Positions 1 to 8,693 are shown, counted from the first letter of the stretch. The stretch is 57,877 nucleotides of DNA from Microvirga soli (GCF_016734765.1 NZ_JAERQE010000032.1:1-57877); one strand, 5' to 3'. Notes: generated from the letters alone by a model not told the origin. Translations and numbers: made by a program.

Positions 1-3000
1 GCCGGACATATGACCGCAAGCGATCCGATCAAACTATATCCAAATCTTCTTGCGAGGCGGGGGCCGTCCACATATGGCACATCCACGGCCTCCCAGCCGT
101 CGCCGTTGCGGCGGGTGCGGCGGATCCAGCCGAGGCGAATGCCGCCCTGTTCTCGCCGCGCCGTCACATGCACGGGGCTCAAAGGCTTCAGCGCCTCGCG
201 ACCCACAGTCGCGGCGATTTCGGCAACGGCCGCATCCGCATGATCGCGCCCCGATGGTCCGATCCTATAGCGCCAGCTCTGGCCGAGATCCTGCAAGCCA
301 GCTGTGAGCGGCACGACCGCCTCGTCGAGTTTCACGATCAGGGCGCCTGCCGCCACGATGCGATTGGCTTCCGGCTCGCTGCCCGCAAGGCCGCGCAGGA
401 AGCGCGACAGGCGGTAGGTGCGCTCCCCGATCAGCTCAGCACGCCCGGCCGACAGGATTTCCCAGCGGCCGTCCGCACCGCGCAGGGCGAACAGGTTGCG
501 CCCGGCCAGCGCCGCCTCATCGTCGATGGAGCTCAATGCCCCGGTGGAGATTTCCACGTCCAGCGTCGCACCCATGTCCCAGCGCCAAAGCGGCCCTGGG
601 GCGAACGCGGTCTTCGTGCGCCCGATCAGGGCGGGGAGATCGAGAATGCGATGGGGCGTGAAACTTGCGCTGTTCCCTGAGCGCCACACTGTCATGGCGC
701 CGGGCCAGGGATCGGCCGCCACTGCGATGTATTGCAGCGGCGTGGGTTCACCAAAGGCAGCAGGCAGGTCGAGCACCACGGCCTGCGGCTTGCCTGGCAC
801 CGGCGGCGGGCGCTTCACCGGCCGCGGGATCGTGGAGCCCGGCCGCTCGAACACCGCAGGCTCCACCGCGCGTGTCGTAATCTTGCGGGTCGGGCCGTCT
901 GCAATCCGCGTGATGCGATGGAGCTTTTCTCCCGCGTCGGTCGGCACCGCGATCACGTCGCCTGGCTCCAGCTCGATGCGGCGCGGCGACAGCTCGAACT
1001 CGGCGCCCTCGCGCCCCGCCCACAGATCCTGCAGCCAGGTATCGGCAAGGCGCTGCGCCTCGGCCCGTCGGGTGACGACGGCGCTGTCCGCCCTCGCCTC
1101 CCGACGACTCGAACCGGACAGGCGCCGGGACGCCACGCTGGCGCGCCGGTAATCCGTGTCGCCCTCGGTAAACCCCACCTCCACCTGCTGCGGCAGCTCG
1201 GTCTCCTGCGCGCGGGAGAGCTTCAAGGCCGGCTCGTTCTCGTTGAGCACGAGATCGTCCTTCGTGAGATGAAGAACGGCGCGCCCCCCACGCCCCTGCC
1301 AGGCGATCGTGCCGCCCCGCGCCACTGCATCGACCCCGAACAGGCGCAGCAGCGGCTCGAGCGCGCCGCGCAGGGACATCGGCCTGTCGATCACGTAGCC
1401 GTCCACAAAACCCTCGACGGGAATGGCGCCCGGATCGGGAAGGCCGAAATCGCGTAAGACTCGCGCAATCAGCCGGTCGAGGGTCGCGCCCTCGATGCGG
1501 CCGGTGATCCAGTGGCCCGTGTCCCAGTTGGCGCCGTCGGACCACACGAGATCGAAATCGGGAAAGGCCGGATAAGGCCGCGCATCCCAGGCCCAGACGA
1601 ACACGTTGTCCGGATCCACCATGCGCCCATTGTAGGATGACGATGCGGGATTGTACTCGGGCGCAAAGCCCCTCTGGGCCGGATCGAAGCGCGAGAGAAT
1701 GGCCTCAAGCGTGCGCGCCTGCACGAGATCGTCGCGCACGCCGCGTGAGAACGGCGGGTAGGCGGATTCCGATGATTTCGGATCAGGAAAGACATTGGGT
1801 CCGTTCGGCCCCTTGTCGACGGCAGGCACGCCGATCTCGGTGAGCCAGATCGGCTTCGATTGCGGTTGCCATGCGGTGGCCCCGACCTCGACGCCGCCGA
1901 CGCGCTCCATGTGTCGGTTCGTCCACCATGACACGAGATCCTTCTGGCGAAAGACTCAGGGCTTGCCGGTGGCGCCATCGGTGATCGGGCGGCGGGTTTG
2001 CGCGGCGCGCTCCGCTGCATTGGCGTAGTACCAGTCGAAGGCTTCTCCGCTGCCGAGCCGCGCGCGCAGGTAATCCACGTCGTAGATGCTGCGCCCTGCC
2101 GTGAGATCCGCATGAGCCGGACCGTCGCGCCAGTCCGAGATCGGCGGGTAATAATCGATCCCGACCGCATCGATGGCGCTGCTCGTAAACAATGAATCGA
2201 GGGGAAAGCGCACCTCGCTCCCATTGTTCAGCACATGGGCACCGTATTCGGTCCAGTCGGCCGCATAGACGATTTTCGTCGAGGCGCGCAGGATCGCACG
2301 AACCTGCTGCGCGAGATCCCGCAGCCGCGACACCGCCGGATAGACGCCCGATGCGGAGCGCACGCGGGTGAGGCCGACAAGCTCGCTGCCCAGGATAAAC
2401 CCGTGGACGCCGCCGGCCTGCTCCGCAAGCTCAGCATAGTGCAGGACCATGCGGTTGAAGCCTGCAGCCCGCGTGAACCAGAGGTTCACCTGGGTGGCGG
2501 CAGCACTCGTTCCATCGGGAGAGCCGGATTCTCCAGGCGCAGGATGACAGGTGATGCGCCCGCGCCAGGGATAGGCGGGCTGGCCGGTGCCGCCATAGGG
2601 GTCGGGCAGATCGTTGCCCGCCGGCACGTCCATCATCACGAAGGGATAGAGAACCACCTCCAGGCCGCGATCCTTCAAATTGCGGATCAGCCGGATCACG
2701 GATTCGTCGGACGGCGTGCCACCATAGGCCGGCGCGCCTTTCACGAGCGAGACCGCCTTCGCGTCCTCGCGTGTCAGCCCGGCCACAGACCAGGTGGCGC
2801 CATCCGTGGTCTTGATCTTCACGTCCACGCGCGGCTCAATGAGGCAGGAGCCGGCCCGCAGATCGTCGCCGAACCAGCTCACCACGAGGGACACGCGCTT
2901 GAGGTTGGGGCATAGGGCCTCCAGGGCATCCAGCGATGCCGCGACATCGCTTGAACGCTGCAGCTGGTGGCGGTTTTCCGGCCGGGTTTTGCCGAGGTCG

Positions 3001-3716
3001 AGCACCTGCATGACGGATCGCGTGTCATAGCCGAACTCGCTTGCGCCAGGGATGAGGCACACGGCGCGGACCATGCGGTTGAGCCCGTCGACGGGGCGCA
3101 CCACCTCGAAGGAGAATTGCGGCACGCGGTTGCCAAAATCGGCGAGCGGCAGGCGCTCGAACACCACATAGGCCAACCCGCGATAGGCGGGCGCATGATC
3201 CGCGCCCTCCTTGGCGACGATCAGCGGATCGGCGCTTTGCGTGTCGCTGCCCTTGTGCACCCGCATGGTGAGCGTGCTGAGATCGAGCTCGCGCCCATCG
3301 GCCCAGACCCGGCGGATGAAGGCGATGCGGCCTTCGCATAGGCCCACGGCCAGATTGGCGAAGTAGGAATAAGTGGTTGTAACTGTCTTCGGACCACTCA
3401 TGCCCTTGCCGCCTTGGGCACCCCGGTCGGTGTCGGTGTTCACCACCTCCTCCAGCCGCGTCGCCCAGATGAGCTGGCCGCCGATGCGCGCGCGGCCATA
3501 GACCCGCGGGATCGGCGCGCCCTCCGTCGAGGTGAGCCCGTCGATGTCCTTCAGGCGTGGGCCCTCGACATATTTGGTATTGTCTCCGGCAAAGAGCGCG
3601 TTGTCGATGGCGGCGCCCGCCAGCGCGCCGAGGGCCCGGCCCGCCATGGCGCCGATCGGCCCGCCGACCATGCCACCCACCACGGAGCCGACGGTTTGAA
3701 GAACGATGGTGGCCAT
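1..3716 (-). pseudogene. GTA hub/baseplate protein g15, interrupted by in-frame TGA; 3' end outside window
   Basis: This is the large hub/megatron protein at the tip of RcGTA-type tails (glycoside-hydrolase-like and phage tail domains). The ATG at 3716 overlaps the g14 stop by one base. A Gly-rich hydrophobic N-terminus (VVGGMVGGPIGAMAGRALG) opens an intact frame of 586 codons. It ends at 1956-1958 with TGA in the context ITDGATGKP-stop-VFRQKDL, where the family has Trp (TGG). Beyond it the same frame stays open to the window edge with clear family sequence (NVFVWAWDARPYPAFPDF; LEPGDVIAVP). One G-to-A change on the coding strand explains the break. The last 25 or so codons at the edge (from about 75 down to 1) do not resemble the family. 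It may be a real nonsense mutation, a readthrough site or a sequencing error. Confidence 0.85.
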
Positions 3717-4144
3717 CAGGGTGCATCCGGAAAACGAAAGGCATGGGAGAGGTGACGGCGCCACCAGGGACGGAACGCCACCTCGGCTACCGCCGCGCCG
3801 TCATGGGCGTGGATCATGGTGTCGACTGATGTCGCGATGGCGCAGTGCTTTGCCGGCATGGTCTCGCGCCAGCGAAAGAGCAGCACGTCGCCGGCAGTGA
3901 ATTGCGCGGGGTCAATCTCGACAAGATGTTTGCGCGCGGCGGCCACCAGCGTATCCGCCCCGGCCTCGGCCCAATCCGGCGAGTATGGCGGCGGCAGCTC
4001 GGGCTCAGCCCCCATGACGCCGCGCCACACGCCGCGCAGCAGCCCGAGGCAATCGCAGCCGACGCCTTTCAGTGACGCCTGATGGCGGTAGGGCGTGCCG
4101 ATCCAGGCACGGGCTTCCGCGATGATGAGATTTGATGAGGGCAT
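3716..4144 (-). CDS. GTA NlpC/P60 family peptidase (g14)
   Basis: A 142-residue NlpC/P60 cysteine peptidase, the tail-associated cell-wall hydrolase of RcGTA-type particles, expected to cut peptidoglycan during DNA delivery. The catalytic Cys is in GVGCDCLGL (Cys32) and the His in AKHCAIA (His100); a further His lies in DTMIHAHDG. Length fits the family (about 140-150 residues). It follows g13 and overlaps the g15 start by one base (TGATG), which suggests translational coupling. The reading frame is intact although its partner g15 is broken. Confidence 0.9.
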   Translation of the reverse strand: MPSSNLIIAEARAWIGTPYRHQASLKGVGCDCLGLLRGVWRGVMGAEPELPPPYSPDWAEAGADTLVAAARKHLVEIDPAQFTAGDVLLFRWRETMPAKHCAIATSVDTMIHAHDGAAVAEVAFRPWWRRHLSHAFRFPDAP

Positions 4145-4165
4145 GATTGGCAGCCGTGCGGCAGC

Positions 4166-4329
4166 ACCCTCCCCTTGAGGGGGAGGGTGGCTCGAAGAGC
4201 CGGGGTGGGGTGAATGGCGCGGGTGGTTTGATGGGCTGTTTGCTGGATCCGAGTCTGCTCAGGCAAGGTCGCGTTGCCACCCCACCCCGCCGCCCTGACG
4301 GGCGTCGACCCTCCCCCTCAAGGGGAGGG
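4166..4329. repeat. Long inverted repeat between g14 and g13
   Basis: Arms reading CCCTCCCCTTGAGGGGGAGG and its complement flank about 120 bp in the g13-g14 gap. An inner pair (GGGGTGGGGTG / CACCCCACCCC) nests inside. It resembles the dispersed palindromic elements seen at 15499-15629 and carries no plausible gene. Confidence 0.7.
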
Positions 4330-4340
4330 TAAGAAGGGCC

Positions 4341-5231
4341 TCACCTGAAAAAGCTCCCTCCATCGAGCCCCGGCTCACCCTGCTGCGGCATGCGGATGAT
4401 GAAGTCGTTGCCGGGCATGTGGGGGAAGCCCCGAAAGTTTGCGACGTTGTCGAACTTCCTGCGGCACGTGGCGTGTGTCTTGTCGCAGCCGGCCGTCACG
4501 CGGAACGTGTCGCCGGCCTTGATCGCTTGAGGCGCGCGCTGCCACAGGTCGAACTCGTCCGTTCCGCTGATCGCGCGATGCACCTTGATTTGGACGGAGA
4601 CGCCGGCATTGTCGCTGGTGAACCAGGTGAGCCTGCCCGCATTGCACCAGCCGTCCGCAAAGCCGATGCCGGACGCCGCGATGCTCAATGCCCCGTCCGT
4701 GCGGGTGACCGTGCCCGTGTCGGAATAGGCCGACGCGGAGAGATTGACGCCGCATTGCGTGTCGCCGAGGTCGGCCGAGCAGGTGGCGCGAAAGAGCCGA
4801 CCGCGTTCCTCGTCGAAGCGGTGCATGAGCCCCCTCACCTCCGCGACGAAACCGCCGTCGGCGCGCCGGATCTCGCCGATGGAGCCGATGTCGAGCAGCA
4901 CGCGCTCGTCCACGTTGCTCCAGTTCACGAGCCAGGTTTCCACGCTCGCGTCGTCGTAGAGGCCGGACGAGATATCATCCTCCGTCAGCCCGGCGGAAAC
5001 GAGCGCACCGGCCACCTCGCCGCCGCCGACTGCGAAGCCGAGTTCGGCCGTGGCCTCCGCAGCCTCCAGGCCAGAGCGGGCCGCATAGTTGACGCCGCCG
5101 AAGCTGATGTCGCGGTCGTGATCGGTGAAGCCGAAAGCGGTGCCGTCGCGCCGGATGAGCCGCCAGCAATGGCAAAGCGTCGTTGCTCCCGCGGTCAGAT
5201 GAGCGGCGAGGTTTTCAGGAATGGTGCGCAT
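4341..5231 (-). CDS. GTA tail hub protein g13 (DUF2163, BR0599-type C-terminus)
   Basis: A 296-residue tail protein of the DUF2163/TIGR02218 family, placed between g12 and g14 in RcGTA clusters and part of the distal tail. The family signature is visible at the start (TLCHCWRLIRRDG, FGFTDHDRDI) and in the C-terminal region (GCDKTHATCRRKFDN, NFRGFPHMPG). Cysteines at both ends recall the Fe-S-binding lambda gpL-like tail proteins; cluster binding here is inference. The frame is complete and of normal length. It is separated from g12 by 263 bp of palindromic repeats, so the original tight operon spacing has been lost. Confidence 0.9.
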   Translation of the reverse strand: MRTIPENLAAHLTAGATTLCHCWRLIRRDGTAFGFTDHDRDISFGGVNYAARSGLEAAEATAELGFAVGGGEVAGALVSAGLTEDDISSGLYDDASVETWLVNWSNVDERVLLDIGSIGEIRRADGGFVAEVRGLMHRFDEERGRLFRATCSADLGDTQCGVNLSASAYSDTGTVTRTDGALSIAASGIGFADGWCNAGRLTWFTSDNAGVSVQIKVHRAISGTDEFDLWQRAPQAIKAGDTFRVTAGCDKTHATCRRKFDNVANFRGFPHMPGNDFIIRMPQQGEPGLDGGSFFR

Positions 5232-5276
5232 CGGTGGCCTCGAATGGAGTTATGTGTCGGCTGTCCCACCCGCCGC

Positions 5277-5364
5277 GTCATGGCCGGGCTTGTCCCGGCC
5301 ATCCACGTCTTGAGAACCGCAGCGTTGCAGAGACGTGGATCCCCGGAACAAGTCCGGGGATGAC
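5277..5364. repeat. Palindromic repeat, GTCATGGCCGG family
   Basis: An imperfect inverted repeat begins GTCATGGCCGGGCTTGTCCC and ends GGAACAAGTCCGGGGATGAC, with inner arms CCACGTCT / AGACGTGG. Relatives lie at 8728-8808, 10245-10306 and 17043-17131. It could form a long hairpin in RNA. Confidence 0.75.
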
Positions 5365-5385
5365 GCTGTGGAGAACATGGTGGGT

Positions 5386-5483
5386 GTCATTCCCGGCCGG
5401 AGCGTAGCGGAGGGGAAGGGAATCCATCGCGCTGAGCGTGATCGTGGATCCCCTTCCCTCGCCTGCGGCTCGCCGGGGATGAC
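5386..5483. repeat. Palindromic repeat, GTCATTCCCGG family
   Basis: It begins GTCATTCCCGGCCGGAGCG and ends CGGCTCGCCGGGGATGAC, with inner arms GGGAAGGGAATCCA / TGGATCCCCTTCCC. A close second copy is at 12699-12796, downstream of the second serine protease. It ends 12 bp before the g12 stop codon. Confidence 0.75.
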
Positions 5484-5494
5484 AAAGGTGAACG

Positions 5495-6133
5495 TCAAGG
5501 AATGATCTCGATCAACGGGATCTGCGGGATGCCGCCAGCGTCGAAGGTGGAGAGGTCGATGTCGAGCTCGTCCGTGTCGAAGCGCACCGGCACGTCGAAG
5601 GCAAAGCCCGCTGTGATGATCGCACCGGCTGGCGGCGCGGCCGCGAAGGTCACGAGGCCCGTTGCGGGATCGCAGTTGAACCCCGACCCTACTGCCTGCT
5701 CGACCCCGTTCACCGCCACCCGCACCGTGCCGCCGACCGGCTTGGCGATGCTCCGGCTATAGGGCGCGAAGCTGGAGCCGTAGGCTTTCACGAGCTGGAA
5801 AGTCCGCTCCGCACCGCTGCCGGTGCCGATCCGCTGGTCCAGCGGCGTCGGCTCGCGGGAGGGCGGGCCGGAGCGCCAGTCGGTGCGGTCGCGGAAGCGG
5901 AAGCCGAAGAGCCTGCCGCGCCGCTCCTCGAAGAAGGCGATTACCATGTGCAGGGCATCGACGGTCCTGACCCCGAGGCCCGCATCGTAGCGGCGGCGCG
6001 ACCCGGCCCAGCGGCTGTTGCGGTGTTCGCGGCCGGACGCGAGCGTGACGATATCGGTCCGCCGCACGGGCCCGCCCCGGCTGCCGAGGCTGACGTCGAG
6101 CGGAAAGCGGACCTCGTGGAAGTCTGAGGCCAT
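5495..6133 (-). CDS. GTA distal tail protein g12 (DUF2460)
   Basis: A 212-residue DUF2460/TIGR02217 protein, the g12 tail component of RcGTA. The ATG at 6133 gives the typical start MASDFHEVRFPLDVSLGSRG; an upstream in-frame extension is not family-like. Hallmarks are TDIVTLASGREHRN, a central FFEERRGRLFGFRFRDRTDW and the C-terminal EFDTDELDIDLS-like segment (VRFDTDELDIDLSTFDAG) ending in PLIEIIP. Length matches the family. A plus-strand YdcH-like gene starts only 81 bp away head to head, separating g12 from g11. Confidence 0.92.
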   Translation of the reverse strand: MASDFHEVRFPLDVSLGSRGGPVRRTDIVTLASGREHRNSRWAGSRRRYDAGLGVRTVDALHMVIAFFEERRGRLFGFRFRDRTDWRSGPPSREPTPLDQRIGTGSGAERTFQLVKAYGSSFAPYSRSIAKPVGGTVRVAVNGVEQAVGSGFNCDPATGLVTFAAAPPAGAIITAGFAFDVPVRFDTDELDIDLSTFDAGGIPQIPLIEIIP

Positions 6134-6214
6134 GGGCACATCCTGAAGGTTGAAACGAAAGAACCGGGGTGGCGTTGACGAGGCGCAAGCCATTCAACAC
6201 GGAGGCGGTCGGCG

Positions 6215-6460
6215 ATGAGCAATGCTCCCAACGACCTGGCGCAGGATTTCCCGGACAAGGTCGACCGGATCCATCAGCTGAAGACGAGCAACGGCCGCTT
6301 CGCCCGGCTCTACGACGAATACGACGAGCTGAACCGCACCATCCACCGGATCGAGACCCGGGTGGAGCCCACGTCCGAGGCGGCCGAGGAGGAGCTGAAG
6401 CGCCGCCGCCTGCAGATCAAGGACGAGATCATGGCCATGCTCGACGGCACGGACGCCTGA
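6215..6460 (+). CDS. YdcH-like DUF465 family protein
   Basis: An 81-residue, charged, helical protein of the DUF465/YdcH type. It has an IHQLKTSNGRFARLYDEYDELN helix followed by IHRIETR and a second helix rich in E, K and R (EEELKRRRLQIKDEIMAML). A good Shine-Dalgarno (GGAGG, 6206 region) precedes the ATG. Members are common small cytoplasmic proteins of unknown role. It is on the strand opposite the GTA genes, between g11 and g12, and is not a normal GTA component, so it looks like an insertion or a rearranged host gene. Confidence 0.85.
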   Translation: MSNAPNDLAQDFPDKVDRIHQLKTSNGRFARLYDEYDELNRTIHRIETRVEPTSEAAEEELKRRRLQIKDEIMAMLDGTDA

Positions 6461-6486
6461 TCGAGATTCCGGGAAACGACACTAGC

Positions 6487-6588
6487 CCTCATCCTGAGGA
6501 GGTCGCGCAGCGCCCGTCTCGAAGGACGATCCAGTGATCTATGGACAATCCTTCGAGCCGCCGCTTTCAGCGGCTCCTCAGGATGAGG
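6487..6588. repeat. Palindromic repeat, CCTCATCCTGAGGAG family
   Basis: Arms CCTCATCCTGAGGAG and CTCCTCAGGATGAGG enclose CGAAGGACGATCC / GGACAATCCTTCG. The element fills the space between ydcH (plus) and the g11 stop (minus). Half of the same motif is seen at 10245-10262. Confidence 0.75.
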
Positions 6589-6609
6589 TGATTTTGGGAG
6601 TCTAGGGCT

Positions 6610-7293
6610 TTACATCCCGCGCTGACCCCGCGCGACGGCGCGGGCGAGCGCGGCGGAAACCTGCGCCTCGGAGCGCCGGAAGCTATCGGCATCCGGGGTC
6701 GTGACGTTCACGGTCACCGAGACCGGCCGCCCTCCTCCGCCGCCTCGCACGCCGAGCCGCCCGTCCGGCCCGCGCGCCAGCGGCATCACGGCCTCCGCAC
6801 CCTGCTCACCCATGAGGCCGAGCCCGCGTCCGAGCGGAAAGTAAGTCGGCGCGCCGACCACCCCGCCCTTGGCGAAGGGCATCACCATGCCGCGTGAGAA
6901 GACGCCACCTCGTGCATAAGACCCTCCAGCACCGACCAGGGAGCCGAGGAGAGACGACAGCCCACCGCCCAGACTTTGACCTGCGCCGGACAGATCAGGC
7001 CCGATTGGCAATGCGTTGCCGAACAGGCCCACCATCAGTGTTTGCAGACCACGACTGAGTGCCATCTGCAGTGGAGCCATCGCCGAGCGGAGCGCGAATT
7101 CTGTGAATGACTTGCGCACGTCTTTCAGAACGTTATCAAATTTCTTGACTTCCGAGATGTTCTTCGCGAAAGCAGTAGACAGGGATTCCCCGAACCGTTC
7201 GGAGAGGCCGATGAGTGTGTTGAGCTGGCGCTTGCGATCTTCCTCCAAGCTATTGGTCGGCGATACTGGGCTTTTGGCTGGTTTGTCGCTCAA
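6610..7293 (-). CDS. GTA tape measure protein g11
   Basis: A 227-residue protein of the RcGTA g11 tape-measure type (short lambda-family tail tape measure). The C-terminal half is typical: FAKGGVVGAPTYFPLGRGLG, GEQGAEAVMPLARGPDGRLG, then VTVNVTTPDADSFRRSEAQV. I choose TTG at 7293 (MSDKPAKSP...) because AAAGGAG lies six bases upstream and the length then fits the family (about 220); the ATG-initiated longer frame to 7398 runs through the opposite-strand lipoprotein gene and is probably not translated. The start codon overlaps, head to head, the start of that lipoprotein gene (7283). Confidence 0.88.
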   Translation of the reverse strand: MSDKPAKSPVSPTNSLEEDRKRQLNTLIGLSERFGESLSTAFAKNISEVKKFDNVLKDVRKSFTEFALRSAMAPLQMALSRGLQTLMVGLFGNALPIGPDLSGAGQSLGGGLSSLLGSLVGAGGSYARGGVFSRGMVMPFAKGGVVGAPTYFPLGRGLGLMGEQGAEAVMPLARGPDGRLGVRGGGGGRPVSVTVNVTTPDADSFRRSEAQVSAALARAVARGQRGM

Positions 7294-7570
7294 ACATATC
7301 TCCTTTGCGTTTTTCTGTTGTTTTTCGATGCTCCCCATGTCGGCCTGCGCACCAAGTCGTGCACCCGATGACGTTTTTGACATCGGGAATATCAGCAAAC
7401 CCCAATGGCAGAGGATGCAGAATGAGTGCGATTACGAAGCGCAAAAAGCCGTTTCATCACAAAGGCCAGGTCCAGTTCGACACTTGGATTGGCGTAACCT
7501 TTACTTGAAATGCTTAGCTCTGAAGGGTGCAAGACATATTGGAACAACTGACGATTTTCCGGACGTATGA
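7283..7570 (+). CDS. Small lipoprotein with one Trp/Cys module (paralogue A)
   Basis: A 95-residue predicted lipoprotein. From TTG at 7283 it reads MSLKHISFAFFCCFSMLPMSAC, a signal peptide with lipobox MSAC (the annotatable ATG at 7328 would remove most of the signal). The mature part holds one module, QWQRMQNECDYEAQKAV ... LKCLALKGA, with Trp, two Cys and Gly-Ala spaced as in the neighbour at 7598-8119. The family is not recognised. It runs antisense to the GTA genes and its start overlaps that of g11. The start choice is inference; the Shine-Dalgarno is weak. Confidence 0.6.
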   Translation: MSLKHISFAFFCCFSMLPMSACAPSRAPDDVFDIGNISKPQWQRMQNECDYEAQKAVSSQRPGPVRHLDWRNLYLKCLALKGARHIGTTDDFPDV

Positions 7571-7586
7571 CAATAAAGAAGTTTTT

Positions 7587-7677
7587 CGGAGAGGCCGATG
7601 GGCGTGTTGAGTTGGCGTTGTCTATCTTCGTTACCCTTATCCCCTGCACCTGGATTCAATCTCAATGGTTCGGCCAT
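7587..7677 (-). pseudogene. Remnant of a duplicated GTA g11 5' end
   Basis: Reading the minus strand from ATG at 7677 (AGGAG upstream) gives MAEPLRLNPGAGDKGNEDRQ then RQLNTPIGLSEK. Compare intact g11, which reads NSLEEDRKRQLNTLIGLSER. About 45 bp (GAAGAT...CTCTCCGAA) match with few changes; after LSE the sequence no longer follows g11. So a second copy of the g11 start survives just upstream of the first, each with a lipoprotein gene pointing away from it. Confidence 0.8.
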
Positions 7678-8119
7678 CGCTAAATCTCCTAGAGTAAAAC
7701 TGGGCCTGGCGGCGCTTATCTTGTTTTCACAGGGCGCTTGTGTCAGCGCTCCGGCGACTACGTCCCGAATGATCTACAGGACCCCTGGCACGGTCTCCGC
7801 CCAATGGAGCCGAATTCAGGATGAGTGCAATTATGAAGCCGAGAAGGCGACGGCATCGGCAAGCCTCAAGACTCCAACTGAGTACAGGCGGTTCCGGCTG
7901 TTCAACATGTGTGCGAAGCTGAATGGCGCAACATTCGTCGGTAAGGTCACAATGCCAGATGCCGAGTGGGAGCGTATTTCGATGCAATGCAAAGCAGAGG
8001 CCCGAACAGCCGTTGCCAAGCAAGCCGCCTCACAGAGCCGAGACGAGTTGCAGGAGGACCTCGAGATTGATTGCGCCAAGCGGAATGGTGCGGTGTTTCG
8101 CCAAGACTACTATCCTTGA
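7598..8119 (+). CDS. Small lipoprotein with two Trp/Cys modules (paralogue B)
   Basis: A frame of 173 codons; the first 35 or so overlap the g11 remnant and may not be translated. A hydrophobic segment VKLGLAALILFSQGAC ends at a lipobox-like Cys, so the protein is probably secreted or lipidated. The mature part has two copies of one module: AQWSRIQDECNYEAEKAT ... MCAKLNGATF and AEWERISMQCKAEARTAV ... DCAKRNGAVF. The first module matches paralogue A, also at DNA level (GATGAGTGCAATTATGAAGC versus AATGAGTGCGATTACGAAGC). Function unknown. It is followed convergently by the rcc01693-like frame. Confidence 0.7.
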   Translation: MGVLSWRCLSSLPLSPAPGFNLNGSAIAKSPRVKLGLAALILFSQGACVSAPATTSRMIYRTPGTVSAQWSRIQDECNYEAEKATASASLKTPTEYRRFRLFNMCAKLNGATFVGKVTMPDAEWERISMQCKAEARTAVAKQAASQSRDELQEDLEIDCAKRNGAVFRQDYYP

Positions 8120-8148
8120 ATTTGAACGATCATCGCCAAGATTCAGGC

Positions 8149-8331
8149 TTACTCGTCCGGAGATACCTCCATCAACCGCCTGAGATCGCCGCTCAGTGCC
8201 GGCTCCATTTTTCGCCCGCCATGCAGTCCCTCCCAGGCCGCGAGCAGCTCACGCGGCGTCGCGCGCCAGAATATTTCCGGATTCCACCGCAGGATGCTCA
8301 AGCCCAGCGTCAACGCGTCATCCCAGGGGAA
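8149..8331 (-). CDS. rcc01693-like GTA tail protein, start not identifiable
   Basis: A 60-residue frame beginning FPWDDALTLGLSILRWNPEI and continuing FWRATPRELLAAWEGL ... LRRLMEVSPDE-stop. This is the TIGR02216/rcc01693 signature, a small protein located between g10 and g11 in RcGTA clusters (probably a tail assembly chaperone partner). The frame overlaps the g10 end by about 22 bp. Upstream, the in-frame codons (GCC TGC TCA GAG CGC GAG GGC GGA CCA ATC GTC) contain no ATG, GTG or TTG, so it may be made by frameshift from g10, start at a rare codon, or be dead. Coordinates mark the conserved part only. Confidence 0.7.
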   Translation of the reverse strand, partial: FPWDDALTLGLSILRWNPEIFWRATPRELLAAWEGLHGGRKMEPALSGDLRRLMEVSPDE

Positions 8332-8693
8332 GGCGCATGACTCGCGCTCGCCTCCTGGGATGACGGAGGGTTTGGCGATGCCTCGCCTCCGCCGAAGGTC
8401 ATGACGAGAAGGTCGGCCAGCGCTGAGGCTACGGGCTCGACACCCTCATGCAGCGGCAGGCTCGCCACCTCCGCATCGGTCATTGGATGACCGCCGCCGC
8501 GCAACGAGACGGCGAGGAGCGTCAGCAGGTCGCGGCTCGACAGGCGCCCGGTGCCGAAGCGCTCCGTGAGCGCCATGAGATCCTGCACGCCGAAGGCATC
8601 CTCCAGCTCTGCAAGCGCGCCGAGCGTGAGGCAGAGGGTATAGCGCGTGTCGCCGAGCTGCAGCGCCACCTCACCCCGTCGTCTGTTGGGCAT
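8310..8693 (-). CDS. GTA g10 protein (GTA TIM-barrel-like/DUF3356 family)
   Basis: A 127-residue protein of the GTA g10 family, located between tail tube g9 and tape measure g11, where phages encode tail assembly chaperones. The ATG at 8693 gives MPNRRRGEVALQLGDTRYTL; the LGALAELEDAFGVQDLMAL segment is typical. The C-terminal tail (GEASPNPPSSQEASASHAPS) is longer and of lower complexity than usual, and its DNA overlaps the rcc01693-like frame. A frame extension upstream of 8693 runs into a palindromic repeat and is rejected. Confidence 0.85.
   Translation of the reverse strand: MPNRRRGEVALQLGDTRYTLCLTLGALAELEDAFGVQDLMALTERFGTGRLSSRDLLTLLAVSLRGGGHPMTDAEVASLPLHEGVEPVASALADLLVMTFGGGEASPNPPSSQEASASHAPSPGMTR

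Noticed and set aside
748..2224. Two minus-strand frames (748-1545 and 1469-2224) with ATG starts inside the g15 region
   Set aside because: They are Arg/Pro-rich shadows of the real g15 frame, which stays open through the whole stretch and matches the hub family.
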